Source: Protopterus annectens | Taxonomy: Eukaryota > Chordata > Ceratodontiformes > Protopteridae | Reading direction: 5' to 3' | NCBI RefSeq assembly: GCF_019279795.1 | Contig: NC_056727.1 | Span: forward strand, 1,210,094,577-1,210,158,576 | Length of the DNA: 64,000 bases | Shown here: positions 32,453-45,741 of the stretch, piece by piece | Layout of the letters: each line of letters starts with the position of its first letter | Position numbering within the stretch: position 1 is the first letter of the stretch | Translations under genes and position numbers: made by a program | The notes under the pieces: model-generated | Seen by the model: only the letters and a program-made list of their open reading frames with translations | What the model was told of the DNA's origin: nothing | Database searches by the model: none

Positions 32453-32689
32453 CTGGGAAAGGCTGGCACCAGTTTACTAGCTATGTCCCCTTTTGCCCAG
32501 ACTATAAGGTAGTTATCACTGCCACCAGCCAACTCCTTATCAGCTACTTTAAGGCCCTTAACAAAGGGTGTCCAATCTTACTGTGTAATATTAATATTAA
32601 TACAAATTGTAGTTTGACCAAGAGCAAGGCTATTAGGAGTGGCCCACCCAGTGTCACCAAATAAATATGCAAGTACTCTCAGTACTCTC

Positions 32690-33670
32690 AAAACTTAAAT
32701 ATCTCTAGACAGATCAGTCACAATGAAAGGTTTAACTATATTTAATAATAAATAATAAAAGAATAAGAAATTACTCAGTATATATTCACAGTGACATCAG
32801 AGTTCAAATTCACAGGAAATATTTGAAACAACATTGCAGGACAGTCTCAAATAAATAAAGAAAAATATCTAAACTAAGTTTTTCTATACTCCTGACTATA
32901 TCTAAGATATTTACTATGTCCTAGAAAATTACTTACAGAGCAAGGCAGATGTGGTGAATGGTTCTGGTCAGGTCCAAGACAGAATACAGAATGGCCTGTC
33001 TCTCTAAGAGTCTTCTCAAATATTACTGCTGGAATAGCTTGCAGAATGACATAATTTCCTGTCATCTGACTCTATCCAGGGTGAAACCCCCACTGCTAGA
33101 AGCTAGCAGTATTTAGCATCTACTTGTAGAAATATATAGACCTCAGATCTTTGGCAGATGCTGGAAGTCATAAAACAATTGCATTCCTTCATACTTTTAG
33201 AGTAGTAATTAATTCACTCCTAAGGCAATACAGATAGCTTCTCAGCACAGATACTGTGTCTCTTGTTGCACTGAAAACTGAAAGATACCATTGTTTATTG
33301 TGTAGCCATAAAGTAATTTAATTTCAGCTATTTTTCTGAAGTTAACCTCCTGTATTCCAGTTTCTACTGTTAAAATATATACATTTAAACAGTTAGAATA
33401 GTACATGTACATTTTTGGTCTCTTCCAGTAGACCCACTGTGGTTACATTTTAAGCACATGCACTTTATAAAATACCTTTTAAACCCACATGTCTGTACAA
33501 ACCTAGTTTGATATGCACATGACGTACAGTTCTAATACAGTTGTAACACAAGCATGAATGGTGATCCATCACTACAGACTGGTGGATCAGAACTTTCCTA
33601 TCCATAGAACAGAAAATTTCTGTTCATAGCACAGCAAATCCCAACATCTCTTCCCTTGCCTGGCATTCTA
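32690..33670. other. No gene recognised; gap inside the DIRS-like fossil
   Basis: About 1 kb of AT-rich non-coding sequence between the 5' ORF remains and RT. It may be an unrecognised insertion. Confidence 0.35.
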
Positions 33671-33675
33671 CCTCA

Positions 33676-35061
33676 TTGTTACTGCTACTAAGAAGACAGG
33701 CCATTAGCCTTTTCCAAATAGAGAGTCATTTAATAGGTCCTACTAAACTAGAAAGGGACAAAATTTTATTCCAGATTCTCTTCAGTGAACAAAAAAATAG
33801 CAAGGACCTCAGGCTGATCCTTGACTTAAGTAGCAAAAACAACTTCATCCCTGAAGAAGTCTTACATGGCCATGGTGTTGTTGATCCTTCATTACATATC
33901 AGAACAGTGTATGTGCTCTTTGGACTTTTGAAATGCCTAGCTCCATCCCGGAGCTATTGCCATTTCAGGGTAGTAATCAGTCATTACTAGTTCTGGACCC
34001 TTCATTTGGGAATGGTCTCAGTCCTCTGGGTGTTTACTAAATCCATGCAAATTGTTGTATCCCATCAGCAGTTGAAGGAAGCCAAGGTTTCCCCATGTGT
34101 AGATGACAGACTCTTAGATGTTCATATGGCTCAGGCTCTAATTACAGCAAAGGAGGATCCTACCTCACTTTTCCATTCTGTTGGTGTAACCATGACCCTT
34201 GCAAAGTCTCATTCGGTCTTCTCATTGCTGCTTACACTTACTGACTGCATCTTGGATATGCCTATGTACTCAGCATATCTACTAACAGAGAAGATACAGT
34301 CCCTGTACATCTCAGAAGTTTCTATGACAATGGAATTTTAAACTGCTTTAAGTTATCTTTGACTAGGGGTGTCATATCTTATGACAACTTTCATTCCAAT
34401 GTTACCCAGTGCTATGTTCTGTGTGAAAATGTTGTAGTGGACACTGCAAGAGTAGTGGTCTCAAGTTCCAGAGGCACTTTTTTAATAAGCTTGCATTTTC
34501 AAGGCATGCAGGACTCACCCCAGTGCTGTATACATATTTCAAACTTGATCAAAGGAAACTGCCTTTTTTTTAACCACTCTCTCAGTGACAGTCTCCATGA
34601 ACATATCAGCCCTGCGGCTGGGGAGACATTATAACAGATTTTTGATTCAAGGTAAATGTATGTCTTCCAAAGCAAACATGTATATCAGCATTCTGAAGAT
34701 GAGATCAGGCCTTCTGACCCTTCAAGCATTCCAGGACTCCTTTTCCAAGGTATAATTGCCATTCATTCGGATAATACAGTACTGGTCTGGAACATCAGTA
34801 AACATGGAGGAACTTAGTCATATCCCTTGTCCTGAGGGACTATGAGAGTGTGTGAAAGGACTCTTCAGTTGTGTCATTTTCTGTCAGTCAACCATATGCC
34901 AGGGAAGCCAGTTCATTCGGATAATACAGTACTGGTCTGGAACATCAGTAAACATGGAGGAACTTAGTCATATCCCTTGTCCTGAGAGACTATGAGAATG
35001 TATGAAAGGACTCTTCAGTTGTGTCATTTTCTGTCAGTGAACCATATGCTAGGGAAGCCAA
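33676..35061 (+). pseudogene. DIRS-like RT and RNase H remains
   Basis: Recognisable parts in order: LRLILDLSSKNNFIPEE (for the 'RPVLDLRxLNxFI' RT start), VFTKSMQIVV, a VDDRLLD segment at the catalytic YLDDWL position, then HSDNTVLVWNISKHGGT in the RNase H-like region. The last part is present twice because of a 150-bp tandem duplication (34762-34911 and 34912-35061). Fossil; broken. Confidence 0.65.
34762..35061. repeat. 150-bp tandem duplication
   Basis: Two units starting ttcattcggataatacagta at 34762 and 34912, about 96% identical, one directly after the other. A local duplication inside the DIRS-like RNase H region, recent relative to the element's own decay. Confidence 0.9.
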
Positions 35062-35689
35062 TTCACTAGGTTACTTACAGACAATCTCAATCATTATCTA
35101 CTGACTGTCCATGAGCGGACCCTCCGCTCTTTGATGATCAGGAAGTTGTTCTGGATATGGGTCAGGCCTTGCTGCAACAAATACCAAATGCAGCAATTAT
35201 TTTCCTTCGTTCCTCCATTGAGATTATGCCCCAGGGATACTCTGGTCCAGAAATGGCCCACTGGGCTCCTCTATGCTTCTCCCCACCATTCTTCTTCTTC
35301 TAATGATGAAATTCATAAAGAATGCTTAACTGCAGGAAACCAAACTTTTTTTCCATTGCTTCTTTCTGGTCTTAAAATGTCTGTCACCTTTAGGATAAAG
35401 TACTATGGCTATGCCTGTCAAGTACATTACACATACCAGTGAGTAAGTCTCATCCAGACTTGCACTGACTCTGGTTAGCCACATGGCATTTCCAGTTCCA
35501 GTAATAGCCACCAACTTCTCTTTTTCCTCCTGAGTGGTTCAGATTATTTCATTCTCCTAGAAATGTACCAGTTGTATGACCTATAATGATAAATGGACCC
35601 ATATTCAATCATCTTGGCCAGATTTTTAATTCAAAACTAATTTATTTCTTAATCAAAATGCACCCTGCCAGAGTATCGAGTTTTGGTCA

Positions 35690-36060
35690 AGGTCTCAGCT
35701 GCTCTTATCTGGCTTTGCTAAATGTCTGCAAAGCCTTCCTAAAGTTTATGCACTAAACAGACCTTCCATGGAGGATCTGGTGCTACAGTTGGAGTTGTAC
35801 TTTGTATTAAAAAAGTTGAGTCTGCCTCCTTTTTTTATCCCGTAATTTCTACAGACCTGAAACACTTTTCTTGGAAGCCTTTTTTTACTGGTGGCTAGCA
35901 CGTCTGTCAGAAGGATTTCGGAGATGCAAGCCTTATTGAATGAGTCTCCATAGCTGACATTTCATACACACTGGGTTACTCTTCACACAAACCCTTCTTT
36001 TATTGTAAAAGTGACTGTGGGGAATAACCTTATCCAGTACATTTATCTTCTAGCATTCTT
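35690..36060 (+). pseudogene. DIRS-like tyrosine recombinase remains
   Basis: Segments LFLLVASTSVRRISEMQALL and FHTHWVTLHTNPSFI match the DIRS recombinase pattern ('LLAL.S..R.SEL.AL', then 'L.TNPSFLPKV'), including the expected arginine. This domain integrates the circular DNA copy without target-site duplication. Fossil; broken. Confidence 0.6.
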
Positions 36061-36329
36061 TTCAAAGCACTTTAACTATGGGATTATTGTCAATATTACA
36101 TGGATATCAATGTTCACTTGTGGTTGAATGAAATTTGTCCATAAAGATAAACATTTGCATATAATCTTCTGTAAAAGAAAGGCTGTGTAAAACATTTTCA
36201 AAATTAATTTGGCCTAATGGCTGTTCACTTGTATTCAGTTTTGTTAAACTAAGTACAATAAATGTCTTCCTTCAGAACTGTTGATTAATTTCAATTGGAC
36301 TGCAGCTATTTCCAAAGATGTTTTTTTGG

Positions 36330-36474
36330 AAATGCAGTTCTTGTTGATATGTGTGCAGAAATGCAACTCTTGTTGATATGTGTATGGTGACTCCTTGGGC
36401 TATCTGCAGCACCTTTATAAGACACTATAAGCTGGATGTGATGCTTAGCTCCCGGTCTCCCCTTGGAGTCACCA
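36330..36474. repeat. Direct and inverted short repeats at the DIRS 3' side
   Basis: A 28-bp near-direct repeat containing cttgttgatatgtgt at about 36340 and 36369. Then an inverted pair: ggtgactccttggg (36386-36399) and cccttggagtcacc (36459-36473). The inverted pair is of the kind found in the terminal/internal complementary regions of DIRS elements. Confidence 0.5.
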
Positions 36475-36659
36475 TGAAAAGAGATACTCCCCTAAGGTGA
36501 ATCATTAAGGTAAATTTACTTGGGCTGTGTCTTGCATTTACAGAGGATAAAATGCTTCTTCCTAAATATGAAATGTACATACTTCCCATGACAATAGATG
36601 TAAAAGAGTGGGACCACCCCCAAAGCATACCCTCACACCTTTACCTGCCTTTGGCATAA

Positions 36660-36883
36660 CTGATCGGAAGTTTCTATTTCTTTGCAAATTCTGACACATT
36701 TGTACATCTTATTGAAGATCTAGAGGGGTTAGACACTTATGATACATTATGCAGTGGGGTTGTGTTTGGTAGCCTGGGAAAGTTTTACCTGCTGAATGAT
36801 CCTAATCTCCATCAGTCTTAACCCTGCTTTTACACAGAGTGAACCTGCTCTTCCAGATCCATTCTTAAGATCAGTATATAACG

Positions 36884-36918
<35 letters not shown>

Positions 36919-39240
36919 GCATGCGAGATCATATGTATTTATATACATGTGTGTGTGAGTGCATGTCATATATATTTATATATGTGTGTGTAGGTATCTA
37001 TCTATGTAAATGGGGATCTTTGTGTGTGTACATGGAGACTTATCGGGACTGGACTATGTATACAGAAGCTGCACCTTTGCAGTGTTCACTTTGAAACAGC
37101 TGTTGCTTGGTCAGCTTAATGACTTCTGGATGATTTGCAGGCTTCTGCAGTGCACTGCCCTGTAATCCAGTGTCATACTCTCAACTGTCAGACTTGGTAC
37201 TTCATCTCACTGTCTGTGAATTGCATTAATATCATTACCGATGTTAAGCTACGCACTAGTATGTCTTGTGAGTATGATTAGCACATGTGATGTGCAGTAA
37301 CATGTTTCTTCTACATCCCTGATACTCCTCAGTCTATAAATCACTGCTTTTTCTTACAAACTAGCCCTGTGCATTGTGCCTTCTCTATAACCCCCACCAA
37401 AATGCAAGAAAGAAAACAGGAATTAGTTTGTCTGTGCATTTACCCGTCGGCAGGAAGTTGATATGATTCATAGCAGATGTTTTGCTAGCCATGACCCAGG
37501 CCAAAAATAAATAAGGACATGCATATTAAATGTAAATATACAATGTATATAAAAAGATAAAAATAAGTGAAAAGAAATAAGCTTTGTGACTGAGTTAGCA
37601 TACAAACAATTAAAGCTAATAAAATAATCAAGAAATAAAACATTATTTCATCTTAAAAGCAAAAAGACCATAGTTATATATATCAAGTGCAAGGTGATAT
37701 AAAAAGGAGGTAAATATTCAGATCAATATTCTTTAGATTTAAGCAGTATTCTAGCTGTTGGAAAAGATTTCACAAGATATACCCATACCAGCTCTGCTTG
37801 AAGCGTTAGCACTGCCACATATTACCTTTAATCATGGTTTCCGAATGGAATTCATGGACATAGCATGTACCGAGTGTTAAATTATTTCTAATGGCAGAGT
37901 AACCAGACTTACAACTTACTGCTGTTTCCGTTATAGTTTAATATGTCATAGCAGTTACACTGTCTGAGTTATTTCAATTCTATTATAACATAACTAGAAA
38001 AAAGTCTTTGCTTCTCACAAACTGTGTCATGCCTAGGATCAATGCACACTTGATCAAGATGGCTGTCCAGAAAAGCAAGCAACGTCCAGTTTTATATAGA
38101 CTTTGCATAGCAGCAGATGTTATTTCCTAGTGTCCTTGTGGTTTGCATGATTGATTCTTGTCCATGTCATCTTTGAGTCAGTTGAAGTGTTTGTATTATT
38201 TTCTTTCGTTTCTGCATCTGAAAGCTCACAAAAAGTCCCTGTTAAAAATATCAGATGTGTCTCTGTATGTTTCAGTCAGTCATAACAGGATACCATTCTG
38301 CTGTATCAGTTTAAGTCTACGCTCATAACTAGATATTTTTACAAAGAAGCTAAACTAGACGTTCTTCTTTTTGTGAACCAATTTTACACCACATATATTA
38401 GACTAAGCATGCTTCTAGCAGATGTCTGTCTGAGATAGCTGTTGCTAAGGATGACATACTTCTGTATTTATTTTAACTAACCCTTGCATTTCTGCTTTTA
38501 GAAAGAAACATTTATTTCAAACCTTGTATTAATACAAAGCATATTTTTCTTTTGCATCATAGCAGACATTTCTTATTTCATAATTGTTTTGGGGAAAAAT
38601 ATTTAACTTTATATAATATCTATCACTGAGTAATTGGTATATGGAAAAGTGCTTGTGTATTGCCACATGCAATTAAGAAACAGCAGCTTAGCAATGCTGC
38701 AAAAATGTATGCACCTGAGCATCATCAAGGCAAGTGGGGTGCTGTAAATATGTAATTTAGCATTTTATCATACATAACTTACATAATGCTATCCATTAAC
38801 AGTGGCAGTAAAACTCTCCAAATAACCAGTGGCATTGTGCAGAAACAATACCCCCTTCATCATCAGTCCATCAGCAAGCATTATAAATTACCCATCATCC
38901 ATCAAACCACTGATGTTGTCACAGTAGTTGCAGTAATGGGATGAATGTAACTTACTCTACTGAATTACAGCATGCACCCATCAGTATAACCTGAGCCCAA
39001 ACCACAGGACATAGAAATAACCTCTGTTGTTAGTCATAGCACATGATATAATATCCCTTGTGCCAATCAATAGTAAAAAATTTATGTTTCTGATCTAACT
39101 GCCACAAAGATACCTGGAGTTTTATATTGTTATGCATATAGAATAGTGACATCTTGCACAAATACCATGCACAGAAGATTGTATAACCCAAAATATCTCC
39201 AAACACACTAGTACAATCACTTGATGCTTTTCAGCATGTT
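36660..39240. other. No gene recognised; (GT)n tract
   Basis: About 2.6 kb without a recognisable gene or element. (GT)n at about 36883-36920 and degenerate GT/TA-rich sequence to 37000. The rest is AT-rich unique-looking DNA. Confidence 0.5.
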
Positions 39241-39242
39241 TT

Positions 39243-42200
39243 CTTTCTACAAACATCTTTATTAAATTATCACATATGACATAGGCAATCTTGCATTTAT
39301 ATAAATGAAAAACAAACAAAATGACATCACTTTAGTTGCACACATTATACGTCACAGACACCATTGAAACAACTGTAGTTGCAGACATTATACATCACTT
39401 ATAATCTATCCAGTCACTGTCACTTAAGCATCATATGGCTCATTCAAATCTTGCCTCTTAAACATTGTTCCTTCTCTGCATATATTATTCCCACAACTCC
39501 CATTTTTTCCTATGTTGTTTGCTCCTTCCCTTTTCTAAAGATCCCAATTCCAGTTGTTTTATCTCTGTTACTATATTCACTACTTCTAGTAAAGTTGGTC
39601 TAGACTTTGATTTCCATTTTCTAGTAATTGCTTTTTTGGCAGCCACCATAATTAGACTCAGCTAGGCTTTACTATGTCTAGGCAATTATTTTCTGTATTA
39701 TACCTCAAAAAAAATCATCTCCCCAGTCATTCCAATCCACTCACCCAGCATCTCCAACAGAGCAGTCTGCAGGGAATCCCTAAAGTCTGCCAGCTCATTA
39801 CACTCCCAAAAAAATGTTTCCAGCCTCCTCTTTCTTGCCCATCACACCTCAAACATTTGCTATCCACCTGTGGAAAAATTCTTTGTAGTCTACTTGGGAT
39901 ATAAAAATACCTATGTAAACACTTCCAGGCAAAGATCCTAAATCTTCTAGACTTTGTTGCATATTTGGGAACTATACATATATCTCCCCTTTGTCTCTTT
40001 GTGAAGTACTTATCCAATCTCTCTTCTCAATCTTTTCAAAGCTCCTCTGATTTATTCTTATAATTATCATGCAATATTTTATATTCTTTACTAATTATTC
40101 CTTTTTTTTTAATGGCAGCTTCTGTTCTAGATTCCATTTAAAACTCTACCAGTGCAGGTCTTTCATTTAGGATCCCCTATTTCTTTCTCTTTTCCACACT
40201 CTGATATCAATCCTTGATAGGGAAGGCAATCTGTAACCTGCAGTCCAGAAAAATTCTTGGCCTCTTCCCATTCTATTACCTTTCCCTTTATAGTTATTTG
40301 CTCGCAATGTCTTGATTTCTTTGCCAGTTTTCTCCAATAAATTCCAGCCCCCTCTTGCCTATTATCTGTACCATTAACTACAGTCATTCGATCAGCAAAA
40401 TTTCTTTTCTTAATTCTAGTGCTGGTTTAGTTCTTAGAATACTCCTTACTATTTTAGGAATATAATACTCTGTATGATTTTTGTTGTTCTCCTTAAGAGT
40501 CTGCATCCAAAATCCCAATCTCTCCTTATTTCTTAAGCTTCCCCCATATCATCATCACTCCTTTCCACTTTGAATTATAGTTTTCTGCTTGTGCTGTGTA
40601 TAAAAGCCTTAAGTGTGTTGCTCTAAAATACCCCCTCAAATTGGGTAATCCTAGTCCACCTTGTACTATTGGAAGTATCAGCTTATCCCACTTGACCCTT
40701 GCTGTTTTCCCTTCCCAGATAAAATCCTTCAACTCTTTTTTAATTGCTATCCAGAGCTTCTCTTCTGGATAATAAAAATATGCCTGACCTGTGTATAAGA
40801 CTAAAGGGACTAAAACCATTTCAATGGCTCATATCTTAGCATTCATATCCATATAACAAATCTTCCAGTTTCTCAATTTTTGTATTATCTTTTGTTTAGT
40901 CTCTTCCCACATATCCTTAGCTGCCACAACAGAGTCATTTCTAATCCATACTTCTAAATGCTTCATTTTATCATGTCCCCATAAATATGGATATTGTTGG
41001 ACCAATTTGTGTGTGAGTACATAATTTACGCTACTGCCTTTGTTTAGCTTCATTAATTTTGTATTCTGAGAAGATCTGAAACTGTCTTAAAATGTGCAAT
41101 GTCTTTTTCTGGTTTTGCCATGTATAAAATAATATCATCTGCAAATAGAGACAGCTTTTCCTGACTACCATACCAATTATATCCTTGAATTTCTGAATCC
41201 GTTATTTTCTTTGCCAATGGTTCTAAATATAATGCAAACAACAAAGGGGAAAGTGGACAACCCTGCCTGGTTCCACTACTCAAGCAGAAGTTATCAGAGA
41301 GGACCCCACCCACTTTAATTTTTGCCTCTGACCCCTCATATATACTTCTAATCAACCTTATAATTGTATCAGGGAAAGCAAATGCTTCCATTGCCCTTCT
41401 CATGAAGTCCCAGTCTACTCTGTCAAATGCTTTCTCTGCATCAAAACCCACCAATAAAAGTGGTATTTTCTTACATTCTGCTTCCCTCTGGATCATCACT
41501 GTTCTGTTAATATTGTCAAATGTTTGCCTCCCCACCGCAAAACCACACTGATCCATATCTATCAATTTTGGTATCACTTTTGCCATTCTTTTAGCCATTA
41601 TAGACGTAAGACACTTTATAATCATGGTTTAGTATTGAAATGAGCCTGTATGAAGCTGGAGCTGATGGATCTTTACCCACTTTAAGTATTAATGTTACCA
41701 CCACCTTCTTCCAAGATGCTGGTACTTCTCCTCCTCTTAAAATATGTTAAACAAAACCTTCCAGATCTTTATCAGTTTTTCCACTCCTAGCTTCTAAACT
41801 TCCACAGGAATAACATCTATTCCTGGAGACTTTCCTATAGATTGGTTATACATAGCCATTTTTATTTCATCTCTTTCTATACTAACTGTTAGTAATTGAA
41901 CCTCATCTACTTCTAACCTTGGCATATTTAATTCTTCCATAAACATTTCCATTTTTACCTTTCCTTGATTGCTATATTTCTCTGCTTTATACAAACTTTC
42001 ATAAAATTTCTGAAATATTTCTAATACTTCTACAGGATCTCTTGTTATCTTCCTTGTTATAGGCTCCCTAAGCTTGGTGACAGCGCTTTCCACTTTCTGT
42101 TGCCTGAGTCATTGTGCTAAAAGTATTTTGTGCTCTAGAATTATTATCAAAAACAGTTGCTTAACAGCAATCTTTCTAAACTTGTGCATAGTATCGAGGT

Positions 42201-42383
42201 AATCCCTTATTTTGTGTTTAGCATTCTGCAGTTGCTCCTTTTCTTGTTCTGAGAGATTCCCCCTATTTTGCAATACTTTAACATTTGTCAGTCCCTCTAA
42301 ATAATTCTTGTTACTTCTTAACCATATCTCCCTTTCTTTTATTTCTACCCTAGTTTTAAACCCCACTTTAATTTTATCTGATT
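39243..42383 (-). mobile_element. L1 LINE, 3' portion of a 5'-inverted copy (L1-3)
   Basis: Minus-strand L1 with the family 3' end ('catctttattaaattatcac' on the plus strand). Read from 42383: VEIKEREIWLRSNKNYLEGL (linker), the pre-RT segment (42093-41794), RT (41625-41053), and the C-terminal domain near 40017-39727 (KYATKSRRFRIFAWKCLHRY, then KCLRCDGQE). Better preserved than L1-1. It joins an inverted 5' piece at 42384. Confidence 0.85.
41053..41625 (-). pseudogene. L1-3 ORF2 reverse transcriptase core, 190 open codons
   Basis: The best L1 frame in the window. It contains MDQCGFAVGRQTFDNINRTV, motif A FDAEKAFDRVDWDFM, motif B SGTRQGCPLSPLLFALYLEP and the catalytic SLFADDIILYMAKPEKD, all intact. 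The frame opens from an internal Met and ends in a stop after LLRIQN, with homologous coding sequence continuing on both sides in other frames. L1 RT primes cDNA synthesis at endonuclease nicks. The copy is non-autonomous because its 5' part is inverted and truncated. Confidence 0.85.
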
Positions 42384-42595
42384 GTGTATCTCACAGGAAC
42401 ATGTGCATTTAATTGAAGGTCTTGAAATGCACCCAGTAATGATTTCAGATCATGTGCTAATAATAACTAAAATAAAAACGGAGGGTAATGAAATAAAAAT
42501 GAGACACTGGTGCTTTCTCACCTATCGGTTGAAAAGAGAGGAATTTAAGGAATGGGTTTTGGAATTAATTCAGGAGTTACTTGGATTCTTGGAGT
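42384..42595 (+). mobile_element. Inverted 5' piece of L1-3
   Basis: Plus-strand frame with EHVHLIEGLEMHPVMISDHV (endonuclease end, including SDH), then REEFKEWVLELIQELLG, the segment just upstream of the linker in L1-1 (HLHLIESYDTHP and EIIPELLG). It begins at the junction with the minus-strand part, and its 3' limit stops about 13 codons short of where that part starts. This head-to-head layout is the twin-priming signature. Confidence 0.8.
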
Positions 42596-42599
42596 TTTA

Positions 42600-43600
42600 T
42601 CTACTTCCTGTACTACCAGTTTCTAGCATTTAAAGCCAGTAGAGCACTTGGTGCAGTAAGTGGAGGAAAAAATCAGGGAAAAATCCTGTTCTAATTTAGT
42701 TAAATAAGTTACTTACAGATTGGGGTCTATAAAATTCTGGTGACAAAACAAAAATATGTAAAAGATATCAGTAACACTTGAAAGTAAATCAATGTCCCTT
42801 TCCTGAGACTCAACTGTAACAGCACTTAGGGGTTGTATAACAATTGTTACACACTTCTGGAATTGTTGCTGTCATGGTTGCATCTCACTCTACAGTAGCG
42901 CATAACAAGTTTTTCTTTTTCCCATTTTGGAGCTTAATCACAGAGCTCCATGCACTACAAAATAATAACAGCAAGCTGCTGAGGAAATAAGTACCTCTAA
43001 CCATTATCTCTTTGCATCTGTATTCATTTGCAGGAAAAACATGATCCTTAAACACAAAACCTTCCAGAGCATTTTGATCATGAATACCAGATGGTAGTTG
43101 ATTCTGGCTAGCTTGCCGTTTTTTTAAAAGCTTCCTCTTGTACTACCAGATTGAAAGTGGTCTATTCAGTATGAGTGCATTATTGCTGATAGTTAAGTGG
43201 CCTCACTGACAGAGAGTCTTATCTGGGAAATCTGTTCCCTATTCTGTTAGCTAGTGGGTTAAAACTTAGATTCAGATTTGCTGGAGGTTGCAAAAAAGAT
43301 TTTGTTTTGGAGGTGCCGACTATGAGTTATTGATTCATGAACTACAAACATATCTTATCAGCATCCTCTTGAATGAAAGAGGGCTTGTAGACCAAGTCTG
43401 TTAAAAAGCCTCCAGTAATAAAGGGGGGGGAGGGATAATTATTACACAGCATCATTTGAGTTGGAGGTAGGCAGCTGGTTTTGGATATGAAAATAGAGGA
43501 AAATGTGACTTAGTATGGCTCCATGAAGAGAAAACATTTGAAAGGTGGCTATGTAGGAGAGAACATTGTTAAAGAATACCTGAAATAGATGACTTGACAG
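42600..43600. other. No gene recognised
   Basis: Non-coding. A G run lies at 43423-43431. Confidence 0.45.
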
Positions 43601-43607
43601 AGGTGGG

Positions 43608-43900
43608 AATTCAGTAAAGCCTACACAATAATTTTTTACCATATGCGATAGTAATACATACATGGGCACAGCAAGTTTTAGTTTCAGTAAAATCACGTGC
43701 ACTCACATGCAAATATGGAAACTTTCATGGAATGCAAATTTCAGCATAAGTAGCTGAAATGTATGCTAATGAAGCATATCAACGTGACTGAGAGATCCAA
43801 CAACCTATACTGAAACCGTGTAGACTCCGTGTACATGTTGGCAGTGCACTCAGAAAATTTCAGTGTACAGGAGTCTACATGGAAACAGGGGCAAGTAAAA
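43608..43900 (+). mobile_element. Orphan 5' end of the Harbinger family
   Basis: About 290 bp homologous to the 5' end and leader of the Harbinger copy at 62636: 'aattcagtaaagcctacaca' corresponds to 'gattcaataaagcctacatt'; 'cagcataagtagctgaaatg', 'gtgtagactccgtg' and 'gagtctacatggaaacaggg' also have counterparts. No transposase follows directly. It could be a deletion derivative (MITE-like) or a fragment. Confidence 0.55.
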
Positions 43901-44848
43901 GTCCTGAAATATTGACAGAGTTGACCCTAACAGTAACACAACACATATTATGTCTCCCAAAAAAATGTCACTTTAACTGCCATGACATAAATGCATCTTT
44001 GGTGCCCATCCCAAAATGAAGAATAAACTTGTACTTAATGCAGGCTGCTAAAATGTTCAAAATGCATGAGACAGAGTATTCTAATGTACTGTGAGCATTA
44101 TGTAGTATGTATCACACATTTAGGCAAAGTAATAAAGTAATACCCTACCTTGTGTTTACAACATTGTGCTCCCATGCAGTTTCCCTGCGTACACAGCTAC
44201 TACCCATATAGATAACAGGCTGTCAGCATGGTCCTTATGCAAATGAGGCCAAAACTCAGTAGACTTGTTGAATGACAAAAAAGAATAACCGTGTAGGGAT
44301 GTTCACATTGTGTAGGCACCACACGGTGTTTTTGTTTCCAATGGATGTCAACAGTGAGTAATGACATCGAGGGGTGTCAGCTTCCCTTTTTTTTTCTCAA
44401 CATGTTTGTGCATTGATGCACTTAGTGCACCCATGGGAAAAGGAGCAATAAAAGGCTAGTTTTAGTGTGCTTGTTATGTAACTATTCCTGTGGCAGCACT
44501 TGTATGTGTAGGGCTATAGTCTTGATGGTCCTGGGATCAATTATAGGATGTATAAGCTTTTCTTCATGTTTTATGTTCCATGTTTGCACAATATCAGAAA
44601 AACAGAGATAAAAATATGAATTTTACTTATACTTACCTTATTTATGCAACTGTGAGTGGAGCACCACGCAGGTGCACATAGTGCACTACTAAACATTCAA
44701 GCAGAGAATGTGTTAAATCATGCTAATTACAGTCTAAGCAGGTGAACTGCATCTTAATTAGCCAATCTCACACAGTGGACCTATTCAACAAATGTATAAA
44801 GTAGCCATGTAGCCTACATTCTTATTTTCACTCAATACTTCAATACCA

Positions 44849-45651
44849 TTGGAGCAGAGACTTGGAATTTTAACTGAGATAATTCTAAGTGCTGCTGCAG
44901 CTATTCTACACCCATATGTGCTGGAGGCTGAAGCCAATGCTGCTGGTGCTGCTGCCAATAGGCCTAGGCTGAGAAGGAAAAGAGTGAGCAGGCCCAGGGT
45001 AACTTTCCAGGTGCTACATGAGCTGGAGATTGTAGAGCACTAGATGGTTTACAGGGACACATTACAAGAACTCTGTGAGTTCGACCACCTTTAACTCAGA
45101 GTCAGAGCCAACTGAGGGGAGCCTATGCCAGTGGAAACTAAGGTAAGTGCAGCCTTTAGAATATTAGCTACAGGTACTTTTCAAAGACTAACTGGGGACA
45201 TGATGGGTGTGTCACAGGCATTATCATCCAGAATCCACCACCAGTTCTTGGATGCTATGCTCATGCATGCCAGTGAGCACATATATTTTCCCCCTTCCTC
45301 TGAGGAGAGGACCAGCAATATGCAACAGTTCTACCATGTAGCTCACTAACCTGAAGTACTGGGTGCCATAGATTGCACTCATGTATACATCAAGGCACCA
45401 CCTGGTGAGCAAGATAGAATCTACATTAACCGCAAAGGACACCACTCCATCAACTGCCAAGTCATGTGCAATGCCCAGGGGATTATCTTCAATGTGTGTG
45501 CTGGCAACCTTGGCAGTTATCATGACTCCCATATCTGTTATACATCACAGCTGAACCAGATGTTTGCTGGGGGGGGGACATCCCACTGGGCCATTTACTG
45601 GGAGATGCTGGATACTCCCTGGAACCATGGATGATGACACTCATCAGACGT

Positions 45652-45741
<90 letters not shown>

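Larger units (their letters stand above)
31140..36620 (+). mobile_element. DIRS-like (tyrosine-recombinase) retroelement fossil
   Basis: Plus-strand remains in the order expected for DIRS elements: a 5' ORF fragment (31384-31638), RT with RNase H (33676-35061), and tyrosine recombinase (35690-36060). Related sequences in opposite orientation near 31160-31220 ('atgtatgtactgtgttgggg' and nearby) and 36530-36600 suggest the inverted terminal repeats typical of the order. The copy is broken in many places and contains microsatellite expansion and an internal tandem duplication. Old by appearance. Confidence 0.65.
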
